A stretch of DNA of 15,959 bases from positions 1-15,959 of the forward strand of contig JAIRZS010000133.1 in assembly GCA_031267115.1 (NCBI GenBank), in the 5' to 3' direction. Source of the DNA: Treponema sp. (GTDB lineage Bacteria > Spirochaetota > Spirochaetia > Treponematales > Breznakiellaceae). Below are positions 1 to 8,056 of this stretch, one piece after another. Position 1 is the first letter of the stretch. Every line of letters begins with the position of its first letter. Under the pieces are notes generated by a model. It was not told the DNA's origin. It ran no database searches and worked only from the letters and a program-made list of their open reading frames with translations. Both the position numbers and the translations under genes were made by a program.

Positions 1-66
1 TTTTTATACTTCTTTTCTACTACTTCTTTTACTTATTCGACTTTTTCGACTTTGCGGTAAAATTTT
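1..66. repeat. 9-bp periodic repeat arm (partial, cut by window edge)
   Basis: Read on the minus strand this stretch is a run of 9-base units of the form accgcaaag, tcgaaaaag, tcgaataag, taaaagaag, each ending in a purine-rich aag. The same arm recurs at 7106-7135 and 7201-7236 (direct) and 7257-7279 (inverted), and in degenerate form at 15674-15700 and 15735-15762. Because the period is a multiple of three it gives spurious peptides of the type TAKSKKSNK. The matching opposite arm, if present, lies before the window start. Confidence 0.7.
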
Positions 67-75
67 CCATAATGT

Positions 76-246
76 GACGCGCAAGGGATAGAAGCGGTAT
101 CCTTTTTTGCCGGAGGCAAAAAAGATACAAGCGTATAGCCCGGTCCGGCCCGGCGGCTGGCAGGCGCGGCTGTTGAATACCGGGAGCGGGTTGTACTGTT
201 GGGCCTGTGATAATTCCTGCCGGGTACCGGGCCGGATGCGCCCAAA
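76..246 (+). repeat. Hairpin-rich intergenic repeat, copy A
   Basis: This copy starts with gacgcgcaaggga and ends with ggatgcgcccaa, ends shared with copies at 7318-7435, 10610-10912 and 15474-15642. Its first 71 bases (76-146) match 7318-7388 almost base for base. It contains a 10-bp perfect stem with a three-base loop at 102-124 (CTTTTTTGCC, GGA, GGCAAAAAAG). The interior after 147 differs from the other copies. It lies immediately upstream of the sigma-54 promoter of the efflux operon. Confidence 0.75.
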
Positions 247-269
247 AAAAAAGATTAACTATCCGGATT

Positions 270-286
270 TTGGCACGCTTATTGCT
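270..286 (+). promoter_or_regulatory. Sigma-54 (-24/-12) promoter of the efflux operon
   Basis: The sequence TTGGCACG-N4-TTGCT matches the sigma-54 consensus TTGGCACG-N4-TTGCW at every defined position. The invariant GG (272-273) and GC (284-285) are separated by exactly 10 bases. Transcription would start near 297, giving a leader of about 60 bases before the ATG at 359. A sigma-70 reading (TTGGCA, 17 bases, TATGCA) is much poorer. Sigma-54 promoters need an activator ATPase; no activator gene or obvious paired binding site is visible in the window. Confidence 0.8.
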
Positions 287-358
287 GTTCTTTATGCAGC
301 GTGTTGGCGCCGTATACATCTTTACAATCGTTAGTTACAATAATAATAGGGGGTAAAC

Positions 359-1702
359 ATGGAGCGCGTTCCCCGGCTGGGGCTTCTTTGTATCGCGGCG
401 CTGCTTTTTGTCCTCGCGCTTCGGGCCGGGGCGGAGGAAGCGGCCGGAGGGGGAGGGGGGCTGCCGCTGGACAGGGCGGTGGAGCTTGCCCTGGAACAGA
501 GCCTGAGCCTGCAAAAGGAATTTATCGACTTAAAGACCGCGGGAGTTTCCGCGTCGAATCTCTGGGCCGAGATTTTTCCCTCTGTCAGCGCCGGGGGGGA
601 TATGAGTTACGCGACCCCGGTTTTTACCGATCCGGGCTTTCAGGCGGACAAGGATCTGCTGAGTTACGGCGTTTCCCTTGGCGTTACCTTCAGGCTTGCG
701 CCGTCCCTGTCGTCTTCCATGAAGCTGCTCAAGCTGGCCTACCAGTCGCAGCTTCTCAATTACGAAAACAGCCGCAGGCAGCTTGGGATTCAGGCGGCGA
801 AAACTTTTTTTACCCTGATCGCGGAAAAGAGGAATCTTGTTAATCTGGAAAATACTGAGGCGCAGGCGGGGCGGCAGCTTGAAAAAAACCGGGTTGCTTT
901 TGACAACGGCCTTGTCAGCCAGGTTGTGTTTTTGCAGAGCAGCCTGGCGGTGGAAAACGCCCGGCTTAATCTGAATATAGCCAGGTCCCTCTATGCCTCC
1001 CATTTAAGGGATTTTCTTGTGCTGCTGGGGCTTGACGGCGGGGCGGATATTGAGCCTGAGGGGGAGATCGCGCCGGAACGGATCGATGTTGATCCCGGGC
1101 GGCTTATCGACGAATATCTGGTTAAGCGCCCCGATGTGGTAAGCCAGAGGCAGGCGATTGAACGGCTGGAATTGGCGGAGAGGCAGACTGTCCTTAACGC
1201 CCGCGCCCCGTCCCTGTCGCTTACGACGCGGTGGCGGGGCGGCGGTTCCGGGACCGGGGCCGGCACGGGGAAATTTACGGACAGCCTTTCCGCGGGCCTG
1301 AGCGTGGATATTCCCATTGCCGGCTGGATTCCCGGTACCGGCGGGCAGGGCGGCGGCCAGGCTGTCCAGAGCGCGAGGGCCAATGTGGAGAAGGCAAAGC
1401 TGGACCTGAAAAACACGGAGAACCAGGCCAGGGCCGAAATACAATCCCTGTCGGAGAATCTCCGCAATTCCTGGGCCAGCATCGAGATTGCCCGGCTCCA
1501 GGTTGGGCTTGCGGAGCGGAGCTACGAATTGACGGAAGATGGGTTTAGGAACGGCGTTACCGAATCGCTTGTCCTGGAAAACGCCCGGAACAGCCTGGCC
1601 GAGGCGCGGCAGCAGTTATTGGAAGTTGAGTTATCATATATGAATATGATCCTCGATCTGGCCGGGGCGCTTAATGTTGACTGGCAGGAGCTGGGGAAAT
1701 GA
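359..1702 (+). CDS. TolC-family outer-membrane efflux protein
   Basis: This is the outer-membrane channel of a tripartite exporter. The 447-residue protein begins with a signal peptide (hydrophobic core about residues 7-21, likely cleavage after the AGA at 23-25). It shows the two-fold TolC/OEP layout: a first repeat at about 35-225 and a second at about 245-435, each with long Ala/Leu/Glu/Gln/Arg-rich helices and beta strands (for example FPSVSAGGDMSY and APSLSLTTRW). A Gly-rich loop near 294-335 falls in the second strand region. The length is normal for the family. The ATG has AGGGGG five bases upstream. The stop overlaps the next gene's ATG (ATGA), so translation of the two is probably coupled. 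It is the first gene after the sigma-54 promoter. The Borrelia counterpart is BesC. The exported substrate cannot be told from sequence. Confidence 0.93.
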   Translation: MERVPRLGLLCIAALLFVLALRAGAEEAAGGGGGLPLDRAVELALEQSLSLQKEFIDLKTAGVSASNLWAEIFPSVSAGGDMSYATPVFTDPGFQADKDLLSYGVSLGVTFRLAPSLSSSMKLLKLAYQSQLLNYENSRRQLGIQAAKTFFTLIAEKRNLVNLENTEAQAGRQLEKNRVAFDNGLVSQVVFLQSSLAVENARLNLNIARSLYASHLRDFLVLLGLDGGADIEPEGEIAPERIDVDPGRLIDEYLVKRPDVVSQRQAIERLELAERQTVLNARAPSLSLTTRWRGGGSGTGAGTGKFTDSLSAGLSVDIPIAGWIPGTGGQGGGQAVQSARANVEKAKLDLKNTENQARAEIQSLSENLRNSWASIEIARLQVGLAERSYELTEDGFRNGVTESLVLENARNSLAEARQQLLEVELSYMNMILDLAGALNVDWQELGK

Positions 1703-2718
1703 ACCAGGAGCGTAATGTGAAGAAGTCCAGATCCCGGGCAGTGGTCACTGCGGTAATAGTAATACTGATTGTAATTTTCGCGGGGCTGACGGCCTATTCT
1801 TTTTTCTGGCCGAAGCTCGCGCCCGCCGCCGGCGCTATGGCCGCTGTTCCCGGCCAGGGATCTCCGGGCGGCGCTCCAGGCGGGCCGGGTTCAGGAGGGG
1901 GGCAGGCCGGGAACGCCCAGGGGGCGCGTAACGCGACTATAGTCAGGACGACGGAAGTTGTGCTGGGGACTATCGAGAACAGCGTAGTGATCAACGGGGA
2001 CGTGCTTGCGGCGGGGCAGGTAACTATTTATCCCACGGTGGCCGGGAAGCTGACGGATCTGCGCTTCCGGGTGGGGGACCGGGTAGGCCGGGGGCAGGTT
2101 GTCGCAATGGTGGACCCCTCAAGGCCCGGGGAGGTGTTTTCGCAAAGCCCGGTAACTTCCACGATCAGCGGGACTGTGCTCCAGGCGCCGCTTCACACGG
2201 GCGATACGGTTAGTACCGGGACCGCCGTGTATGTTATCGGGGATCTTTCCGTTCTGGAGGTGGAAACCTTTGTACCCGAACGTTACGCCAACGCGGCGCG
2301 CAGGGGCCTTGCGGCCCTGGTGTCCCTGGAAGCCCTGCCCGGCGAGAGTTTCCCCGCCGCTGTGTCCGAAGTAAGCCCGGTGCTTGATCCGGCCAGCCGG
2401 ACCCTGCGGATACGGCTCCGCTTTGACAGGCCGGACGAGCGGGTACGGGCGGGGATGTTCGCCACGATAAGCCTGGTGACCAATTCCCGGCGGGACGTGC
2501 CGGTGATCCCCCGCGCGTCGGTGATAAACACCTACGGCTCGTGGATCGTGTTTGTTGTTGACGGCGATAACATAGCCCGGCGGAAAGTTATTTCCCTGGG
2601 CCTTGAAAATGAAACTGCTATAGAGGTGCTGAACGGTATTGAAACCGGGGACCGGGTCGTTTCCGCAGGGCAGAATTTCCTGAGCGACGGCGATCCGGTA
2701 CGCGTAGTGGAGGGTTGA
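1699..2718 (+). CDS. RND efflux periplasmic adaptor (membrane fusion protein), hairpin-less type
   Basis: This adaptor links the inner-membrane pump to the outer-membrane channel. The 339-residue protein has an N-terminal membrane anchor at about 13-34, then a Gly/Pro/Ala-rich linker (about 42-78). The two half-motifs of the lipoyl domain follow at about 105-140 (GKLTDLRFRVGDRVGRGQVV) and 150-185 (STISGTVLQAPLHTGDTVS), and then beta-barrel and membrane-proximal domains to the C-terminus (GIETGDRVVSAGQNFLSDGD). Only about 10 residues separate the lipoyl halves, so the long alpha-helical hairpin of AcrA-like adaptors is absent. The Borrelia adaptor BesA is also known to lack it. The ATG overlaps the previous stop by 4 bases, and the TGA lies just before the pump start. 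Family assignment is firm; the partner pair is inferred from the operon. Confidence 0.92.
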   Translation: MNQERNVKKSRSRAVVTAVIVILIVIFAGLTAYSFFWPKLAPAAGAMAAVPGQGSPGGAPGGPGSGGGQAGNAQGARNATIVRTTEVVLGTIENSVVINGDVLAAGQVTIYPTVAGKLTDLRFRVGDRVGRGQVVAMVDPSRPGEVFSQSPVTSTISGTVLQAPLHTGDTVSTGTAVYVIGDLSVLEVETFVPERYANAARRGLAALVSLEALPGESFPAAVSEVSPVLDPASRTLRIRLRFDRPDERVRAGMFATISLVTNSRRDVPVIPRASVINTYGSWIVFVVDGDNIARRKVISLGLENETAIEVLNGIETGDRVVSAGQNFLSDGDPVRVVEG

Positions 2719-2720
2719 GG

Positions 2721-5700
2721 ATGAACATTGCGGGCTATTCGGTCAGGCGTCCGGTTACTATTGTAGTACTTTATGCGTTAGCCATGGGAATCGCCGCCAC
2801 GCTGGTTCCCAATCTGGCGGTGGATCTGTACCCGTCCGCGTCGCGCCCGGTGCTTTCGGTGTTTACCCGCTTTCCCGGCGCGGGGCCTTTGGACGTGGAG
2901 CGGAACGTAACCGAAAGGCTGGAGAGGTCCCTTTCGGCCTCACGGGGCCTTACCAACATGACCAGCAATTCCCAGTTTGAGTCGAGTTTTATCAATCTGG
3001 AATTTGCCTACGGCACGGACATGGACAAGGCCGTGACCGACGCGCAGACGCTGCTAAACCGGCTGGTCAATTCCCTGCCCGACGGGGTGGAGACGCCGAC
3101 AGTGCGCCGTTTTGATATGAGCGCTATGCCCATCATGCGCCTTGTGGTGCGGGGCAGCTACCCTCCCGATCAGCTGCGGATTTTTGCCGAAGACGAGATC
3201 CAGTCCGGGATAGAGCGCATCGAGGGAGTCGCGTCGGCGGAAGTTACCGGCGGTACTACCCAGGTTGTAAAAGTGGCGGTTTCCCTTAACAGGCTTGCCG
3301 CTTTTAACCTGACCCTGGCGGACATTTCCTCGGCCCTGAAAGGCCAGAGCGTGCTTTCTTCCGGGGGCAGCCTGCGCCGGGGGGAACGGGAATACCAGAT
3401 CATGACGGAAGAAGAACTCGCAAGCGTTGAGCAGATCAAGCGTATTGTGGTAAAGACCGTCAGCCTGGACGACAGCGGTATCAGCCGGGCGAACCGTTCC
3501 CAGGTGGTGCGCCTTGAGGATATTGCCGATGTAAGCCTGGGCTACAACGACAACGCGGCCCGTGTTTACGTGAACGGGCAGAGCGGGGTCTATATCCAGG
3601 TGACAAGCGAAAGCGACAGCAACCAGGTCAAGGTTGCCGACAGGGTAAGGGCGGCGCTCGAGGACATCAACGGCGAACTGCCCAGGGGCATAACCCTCGA
3701 AGTTCTCTCGGACAATACGACCATGATCAAGGCGACGATGAACCAGGTGTACAATAACGCCTTGCAGGGGGCTTTTCTCGCCATGCTGATACTGCTGATT
3801 TTCCTGCGGAACATCAAGGGTACCCTGATCATAGGCCTGTCTATCCCCATCTCGATACTGCTCACCGTTATGTTTATGTCGGTGTTCGGTTTTACCCTGA
3901 ATCTCCTTACCATGACCGGGCTTATCATGGGGTTGGGCATGACCATGGACGGCTCCATCGTTATTCTTGAAAATGTCCACAGTTACCGCGAGCGGGGGGC
4001 CAAGCCGGACATTGCCGCGATACTGGGAAGCCGGGAAATGCTCCGGGCGATTATCGCCTCTTCCGCTACCACTGTTTGCGTGTTTATCCCGCTTATCATT
4101 TACAAAAACAACCTTGAGATGATGGGGCAGATGTTCAGCGATCTTATCTTTACGGTGGTGATCTCGCTGGTCTGTTCCCTCCTGGTGGCCATTACCCTGG
4201 TGCCGAGTCTTTGCGGCGCCCTCCTCAAGCTTAATACCCGCAAGCAGAAGCCCCTGAAAAACCGCTTCCTGCGGGCCGCCGACGACAAAATGGAGAATTT
4301 CTTCCGGGGGATGGAGAACGGCTACCGTTCGGCGCTGGAATACTGCCTCTCCCGCCGGCTCCTCATAACCGGCCTTATAGTACTGCTGCTCGTGTTTTCC
4401 CTGATGCAGTTCGGCGGTATCGGGTTGAATATGTTTATCCGCACCCGTACCGATGACAACGTGAATATCAACGTGTCCATGCCCCAGGGGACGGCCATTG
4501 ATATAACGGAAAAAGTGCTTTTTGAACTTGAGGAGATAATCAAGGAAGAGATACAGGGTTACAGGAATATTATCCTTACCGCCCGGCGCAGCGGGAACAA
4601 CCAGGGGTCCGTCCAGATTACCCTGCCGCCTCCCGCCGAACAGATCGACACGCCGGACGAAATTATGAGAAAGCTTACCCCCTATACCGCGTCAATGCCC
4701 GGCGTAAGGATAAGTTTCCGGGCCGGGCGGAACATGGGGAGCACTTCCGCGGTAGAAATAGCGGTCAGTTCCCGGAATTACGACGCCGTTCAGGATACGG
4801 CGCAGGAAATACAGCATATCATAACCCGCTACCTTCCCGAGGTGGAAAACCCTGTTGTCAATATTGACGAGGGCGCCCCCCAGCTTACCGTGGAGATCGA
4901 CCGCGAGCGGGCCGCGGCGCTGGGCATATCCCTTTCGGCAGTAGCTTCGGAAATCAGGACCGCTATGGACGGCAGCACCGCCACCACCATGAGCCAGGGA
5001 AGCCGGCTGTTAAACGTAAATGTGATGCTGCGCGATTCGGACCGGGCGGGGCTGCCGAATTTGGACGCGGTATTTGTGTTAAACAGGTCCGGGCAGCGCG
5101 TGTCCCTTTCCAATGTGGCGAAGATAGCCGAAAGCCGGGCGCCCTCTTCCATACGCCGGGAAAAGCAGGAGCGGGTTGTCCGTATCACAGGCGATCTGCC
5201 CCCGGGAATTGCCGTAACGGACATGCAGAGGCGGCTTGAGAATACGGTTAAGGAATACCTGGTCCCCAACGACGAAGTTACGGTCCGCTATCTGGGGGAG
5301 GCGCAGGAGATCAACACTTACCTGTGGCGCTATGTGCTTATCATCGCGACCGCGATATTTTTGGTTTTCGGCGTCATGGCCAGCCAGTTTGAATCCTTTG
5401 TCGATCCCCTCATCATCTTCTTCTCGATACCGCTTCTCTTTATAGGCGTTGTCTGGATATACAAGATGACCGGCCAGGCTATGTCCATGTTCTCCGTAGT
5501 GGGAATCGTGGCGCTGGTCGGCGTAGTGGTGAACAACGGCATCGTGCTGGTAGACTACACCAACACGCTCCGGGCGCGGGGCATGAAGGTACGGGAGGCA
5601 TGCCTTGAGGCGGGCAGATCCCGCCTCCGGCCCATCCTGATGACAAGCCTTACCACTATCCTGGGAATGGCGCCGATTGCTTTCTTCCCCGGCGCCGGCG

Positions 5701-5891
5701 CGGACACCATCCAGCCTATAGGCATGACCTTTGTAGGCGGTCTTACGGTAAGCACCCTGATGACACTTTTTGTAACGCCGGTGATGTACTCCCTGCTCAA
5801 CACCAGGCACGACAAAACCCAGGCGAAAAGGGCCGGGCGGGAAAAACAGGAAAAGATGTCCGCGGCGGCCGCGGTATTTACCGGGAAGTAA
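2721..5891 (+). CDS. RND-family (AcrB/HAE1-like) efflux transporter
   Basis: This is a proton-driven inner-membrane export pump of 1056 residues, the usual size. TM1 is at about 11-30, followed by porter-domain strands. TM2-6 occupy about 345-500, including the TM4 signature GMTMDGSIVILENV at 406-419. TM7 is at about 548-562, a second porter half follows, and TM8-12 lie at about 870-1025 with GVVVNNGIVLVDY at 934-946 and RLRPILMTSLTTILGMAP at 968-985. Of the AcrB proton-relay residues, D407 is kept (D410) and the Arg/Thr of TM11 appear kept (R970, T975 or nearby). D408 is Gly (G411) and K940 is Asn (N938). The ATG at 2721 is preferred: AGGG lies six bases before it, while the TTG at 2715 has no room for a ribosome site. 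The tail after about 1030 is Lys/Arg/Ala-rich. Borrelia BesB is the nearest characterised type. Confidence 0.95.
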   Translation: MNIAGYSVRRPVTIVVLYALAMGIAATLVPNLAVDLYPSASRPVLSVFTRFPGAGPLDVERNVTERLERSLSASRGLTNMTSNSQFESSFINLEFAYGTDMDKAVTDAQTLLNRLVNSLPDGVETPTVRRFDMSAMPIMRLVVRGSYPPDQLRIFAEDEIQSGIERIEGVASAEVTGGTTQVVKVAVSLNRLAAFNLTLADISSALKGQSVLSSGGSLRRGEREYQIMTEEELASVEQIKRIVVKTVSLDDSGISRANRSQVVRLEDIADVSLGYNDNAARVYVNGQSGVYIQVTSESDSNQVKVADRVRAALEDINGELPRGITLEVLSDNTTMIKATMNQVYNNALQGAFLAMLILLIFLRNIKGTLIIGLSIPISILLTVMFMSVFGFTLNLLTMTGLIMGLGMTMDGSIVILENVHSYRERGAKPDIAAILGSREMLRAIIASSATTVCVFIPLIIYKNNLEMMGQMFSDLIFTVVISLVCSLLVAITLVPSLCGALLKLNTRKQKPLKNRFLRAADDKMENFFRGMENGYRSALEYCLSRRLLITGLIVLLLVFSLMQFGGIGLNMFIRTRTDDNVNINVSMPQGTAIDITEKVLFELEEIIKEEIQGYRNIILTARRSGNNQGSVQITLPPPAEQIDTPDEIMRKLTPYTASMPGVRISFRAGRNMGSTSAVEIAVSSRNYDAVQDTAQEIQHIITRYLPEVENPVVNIDEGAPQLTVEIDRERAAALGISLSAVASEIRTAMDGSTATTMSQGSRLLNVNVMLRDSDRAGLPNLDAVFVLNRSGQRVSLSNVAKIAESRAPSSIRREKQERVVRITGDLPPGIAVTDMQRRLENTVKEYLVPNDEVTVRYLGEAQEINTYLWRYVLIIATAIFLVFGVMASQFESFVDPLIIFFSIPLLFIGVVWIYKMTGQAMSMFSVVGIVALVGVVVNNGIVLVDYTNTLRARGMKVREACLEAGRSRLRPILMTSLTTILGMAPIAFFPGAGADTIQPIGMTFVGGLTVSTLMTLFVTPVMYSLLNTRHDKTQAKRAGREKQEKMSAAAAVFTGK

Positions 5892-6938
5892 ATGGGGCTT
5901 CTTAAAAGCGCCGTCGTCGGCCTGGGCCGTATCGCGAGCCTCCTGGAGGGCGACAGCCTGCGGGAAAAGCCCTGTACCCACGCCGGCGCGATTGCCTCGA
6001 GCGGCAGCTGCCGCCTTGTCGCCGGCGCCGACCTTGACGCGGACAGGCGGCGCCTTTTTGCCGAACGCTGGGAGGTCCCGGTATACGGGGACGCCGCGGC
6101 CATGCTCGCCGAACACAGGCCGGACATCCTCCATATCGCCACCCACCCGGACAGCCACTATGGCTACTGCCGCCTCGCCGCGGAATACGGCGTCCGGGCG
6201 GCGGTCTGCGAAAAGCCCCTGGCCGGCAGCCTCGCGGAGGCGCGGAAGATCGCCGCGCTGCACAAAAGCGGCAGGATACGCATCCTTACCAACCACGAGC
6301 GCCGCTACTCCGCCGATTACCTGGAGGCGGCGGCGCTGCTCGCGGAAAACCGGCTCGGCCCGGTCCTCCGGGCAGGCGCGGCGCTTTACATGGGAAAAAA
6401 CCAGCGCCTCATCGACGTACTCTGGCACGACGGCACCCACCTTGCGGACGCCCTTATGTTTCTGACCGGGTCCCGGCTCCGTCACAAAAAACACTGGGGC
6501 GCGAGGCTTGGATCCCGCTCCGGGACCGCCTGGCTCGCGGGGTATCTGGAACCCCTCCCGGCCTCCGGCGTTTCAGCAGCAGCGCCCGGCGGCGGCCCTG
6601 CCGTGAAAACCCCGGTCCCCTTTGTCCTGGAAGCCGGCGCGGGGCGCGATCATCTGATATTCGAACTTGAGTTTTCCTGCGGGCGCGGAAAACTGCGTAT
6701 CGGCAACGCGCTGTTTGAAATCTGGGAGAGCGCCTCCTGCCCTTACGCGGAAAAGTTCCGCTCCCTCATAAAAACACGGGACGGCTTTGGCGGCCCCACC
6801 GGCTACTTTGCGAACATGGTTGCCGACGCCGCCGCCTGCGCCCGGGACCCGGCCCTGGAACCCCGTTCAAGCGCCCTGGACGGCCTCCGCGCGATAGAGT
6901 ACCTGAACGCCATCGGGCGGCGGCCCTTTGGAAAATAG
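5892..6938 (+). CDS. Gfo/Idh/MocA-family NAD(P)-dependent oxidoreductase
   Basis: The protein (348 residues) is a probable dehydrogenase or reductase of the glucose-fructose oxidoreductase/inositol dehydrogenase family. The N-terminal Rossmann fold opens with AVVGLGRIAS (7-16). The family signature CEKPLAGS is at 106-113, with K108 the expected catalytic Lys. The C-terminal domain carries the metal-free active-site type motif D180-G-T-H183 within LWHDGTHLADAL. The length is typical. The ATG follows the pump's TAA with no gap, and only a weak GGAAG lies before it, so it is probably translated by coupling. A Gly/Ala/Pro-rich insert (about 221-240) looks unconserved. The substrate is unknown; this family acts on sugars, cyclitols and their derivatives. 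Presence in an efflux operon is unusual and may only reflect co-transcription. Confidence 0.88.
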   Translation: MGLLKSAVVGLGRIASLLEGDSLREKPCTHAGAIASSGSCRLVAGADLDADRRRLFAERWEVPVYGDAAAMLAEHRPDILHIATHPDSHYGYCRLAAEYGVRAAVCEKPLAGSLAEARKIAALHKSGRIRILTNHERRYSADYLEAAALLAENRLGPVLRAGAALYMGKNQRLIDVLWHDGTHLADALMFLTGSRLRHKKHWGARLGSRSGTAWLAGYLEPLPASGVSAAAPGGGPAVKTPVPFVLEAGAGRDHLIFELEFSCGRGKLRIGNALFEIWESASCPYAEKFRSLIKTRDGFGGPTGYFANMVADAAACARDPALEPRSSALDGLRAIEYLNAIGRRPFGK

Positions 6939-7059
6939 CGGGTTCCGGTTTCTCCCTCCCGTGATAAACGCATAGAAAGTCTAAATGGTAATTCATTTTG
7001 GGCGCGTCCGTCCGCGCCGGGCTTTACGCTATGAATACCGGCCCGGCCCCCCCGCTATT

Positions 7060-7299
7060 CTTGACCCACAATTCGGGGAATGATTATATTGTCTCGCGAA
7101 GATTTACCGCAAAGTCAAATAAGTCGAATAAGTATAAGAAAGGAAAGAACAGCGAAAATTGATCGACAATTCGGGGAGTAATTGAGTAATTTATAGAGGA
7201 TACCGCAAAGGAGTCGAAGAAAGAGGTCGAAGAAAGGACCTGAGAGCAAAAACTTCTTTGACTTTTTCGACTTTGCGGTTGAAAATTCCGTGGGTCAAG
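7060..7299. repeat. Large palindromic element built of periodic 9-bp arms
   Basis: The outer boundary is a perfect 10-bp inverted repeat, CTTGACCCAC (7060-7069) and GTGGGTCAAG (7290-7299). Inside, the arm taccgcaaag... appears twice in the same direction (7105 and 7201), each preceded by acaattcgggga (7068 and 7167), so a unit of about 97 bp is imperfectly duplicated. A third arm ends inverted at 7279 (gactttgcggt). No gene is credible here: the reading frames are by-products of the 9-bp period. It lies between the convergent oxidoreductase and apt genes. Confidence 0.65.
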
Positions 7300-7317
7300 T
7301 TTAGCCCCCCCGCAGGG

Positions 7318-7435
7318 GACGCGCAAGGGATTGAAGCGGTATCCTTTTTTGCCGGAGGCAAAAAAGATACAAGCGTAAAGCCCGGTCCGCGGGCCGTCCT
7401 GCCCTGTGGGCAGGTTGGCGCGCGGATGCGCCCAA
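7318..7435 (+). repeat. Hairpin-rich intergenic repeat, copy B
   Basis: Bases 7318-7388 repeat those at 76-146, including the 10-bp stem with GGA loop (7344-7366). The copy ends with ggatgcgcccaa, 10 bases from the apt stop codon. It also holds a second short-loop hairpin, CCTGCCC-TGT-GGGCAGG (7399-7415). Apt transcripts would read through this block in the reverse direction, so it could act as a 3'-end structure, but no T-run follows either stem as in a standard terminator. Confidence 0.7.
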
Positions 7436-7445
7436 TCCGGCTGGC

Positions 7446-7979
7446 CTACTCCGAATCGTATTCGATCAGGGTTTTGACGGGGATATCGCCCAGGGCAGCC
7501 CTGAAGTTAAGAAAGGGCAGGCCTACTACCCCGAAAACATCGGTGACCAGGCCGCCGGCCTCGGTCAGGAGCTCGCGGGCCGCCCGGAGAGTACCCCCTG
7601 TGGCGATAAGGTCGTCAGTAAGAAGGATATTGCTGCCCTTTGGGACATCTTCGGCGTGAATTTCAATGGACGCTTCGGCGTATTCCAGGGAGTATGTCTT
7701 GCACAGGGTCTTGCCGGGAAGCTTGCCCTTTTTGCGGATAAGGAAAAAGGGAACGCCCGTGCGTATCGCAAAAGGGGCGGCGAAGAGAAAACCCCGGGCC
7801 TCGATGGCGGCTACCGCATCGATCTTCTTGCCCCGGTATATCTCCACCATGGAGTCCACGCAGAACCGGAACGCCTCGGGAGCGGCGAGGATGCTGGTTA
7901 TATCGTAAAAAAGCACCCCTTTTTTGGGGAAATCCGGAATTTTTCTGATATACGAGTCAAGATCAAATTTCCGCGCCAT
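7446..7979 (-). CDS. apt: Adenine phosphoribosyltransferase
   Basis: This enzyme makes AMP from adenine and PRPP (purine salvage, cytoplasm). The 177-residue protein has the family order: IPDFPKKGVLFYDIT at 14-28, the EARGF motif at 60-64, the flexible-loop region RKKGKLPGKT at 82-91, and the PRPP-binding loop ILLTDDLIATGGT at 118-130. The length is typical. The ATG has AGAGG five bases upstream. It is the last of three same-strand genes after rho and rpmE, with 77 bases separating it from rpmE. That gap shows no clear promoter, so apt may be read from upstream. No truncation or missing key residue is seen. Confidence 0.96.
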   Translation of the reverse strand: MARKFDLDSYIRKIPDFPKKGVLFYDITSILAAPEAFRFCVDSMVEIYRGKKIDAVAAIEARGFLFAAPFAIRTGVPFFLIRKKGKLPGKTLCKTYSLEYAEASIEIHAEDVPKGSNILLTDDLIATGGTLRAARELLTEAGGLVTDVFGVVGLPFLNFRAALGDIPVKTLIEYDSE

Positions 7980-8056
7980 GATAACCTCTTCACTTGAGTC
8001 GATTCTTAAACCCGGCTCATGCGGCCCGGCTGTCCGGAGCCTGTCTGCCGCAGCCT

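Noticed and set aside
102..124. CTTTTTTGCC-GGA-GGCAAAAAAG as an intrinsic terminator (also 7344-7366)
   Set aside because: The T and A runs are inside the stem, not after it, on both strands, so the arrangement does not fit a standard terminator.
29..319. Open frames on both strands over the first intergenic region
   Set aside because: They are made by the 9-bp periodic arm (TAKSKKSNK-type peptides) and repeat copy A, with no ribosome site and no family resemblance.
2715..2720. TTG start for the RND pump
   Set aside because: The ribosome site would touch the codon; ATG at 2721 has proper spacing.
3054..3980. A 308-codon minus-strand frame
   Set aside because: It lies wholly antisense to the clear pump gene and has no recognisable motif.
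5079..6494. A 471-codon open frame on the minus strand
   Set aside because: It is antisense to the RND pump and the oxidoreductase, with biased composition typical of GC-rich shadow frames.
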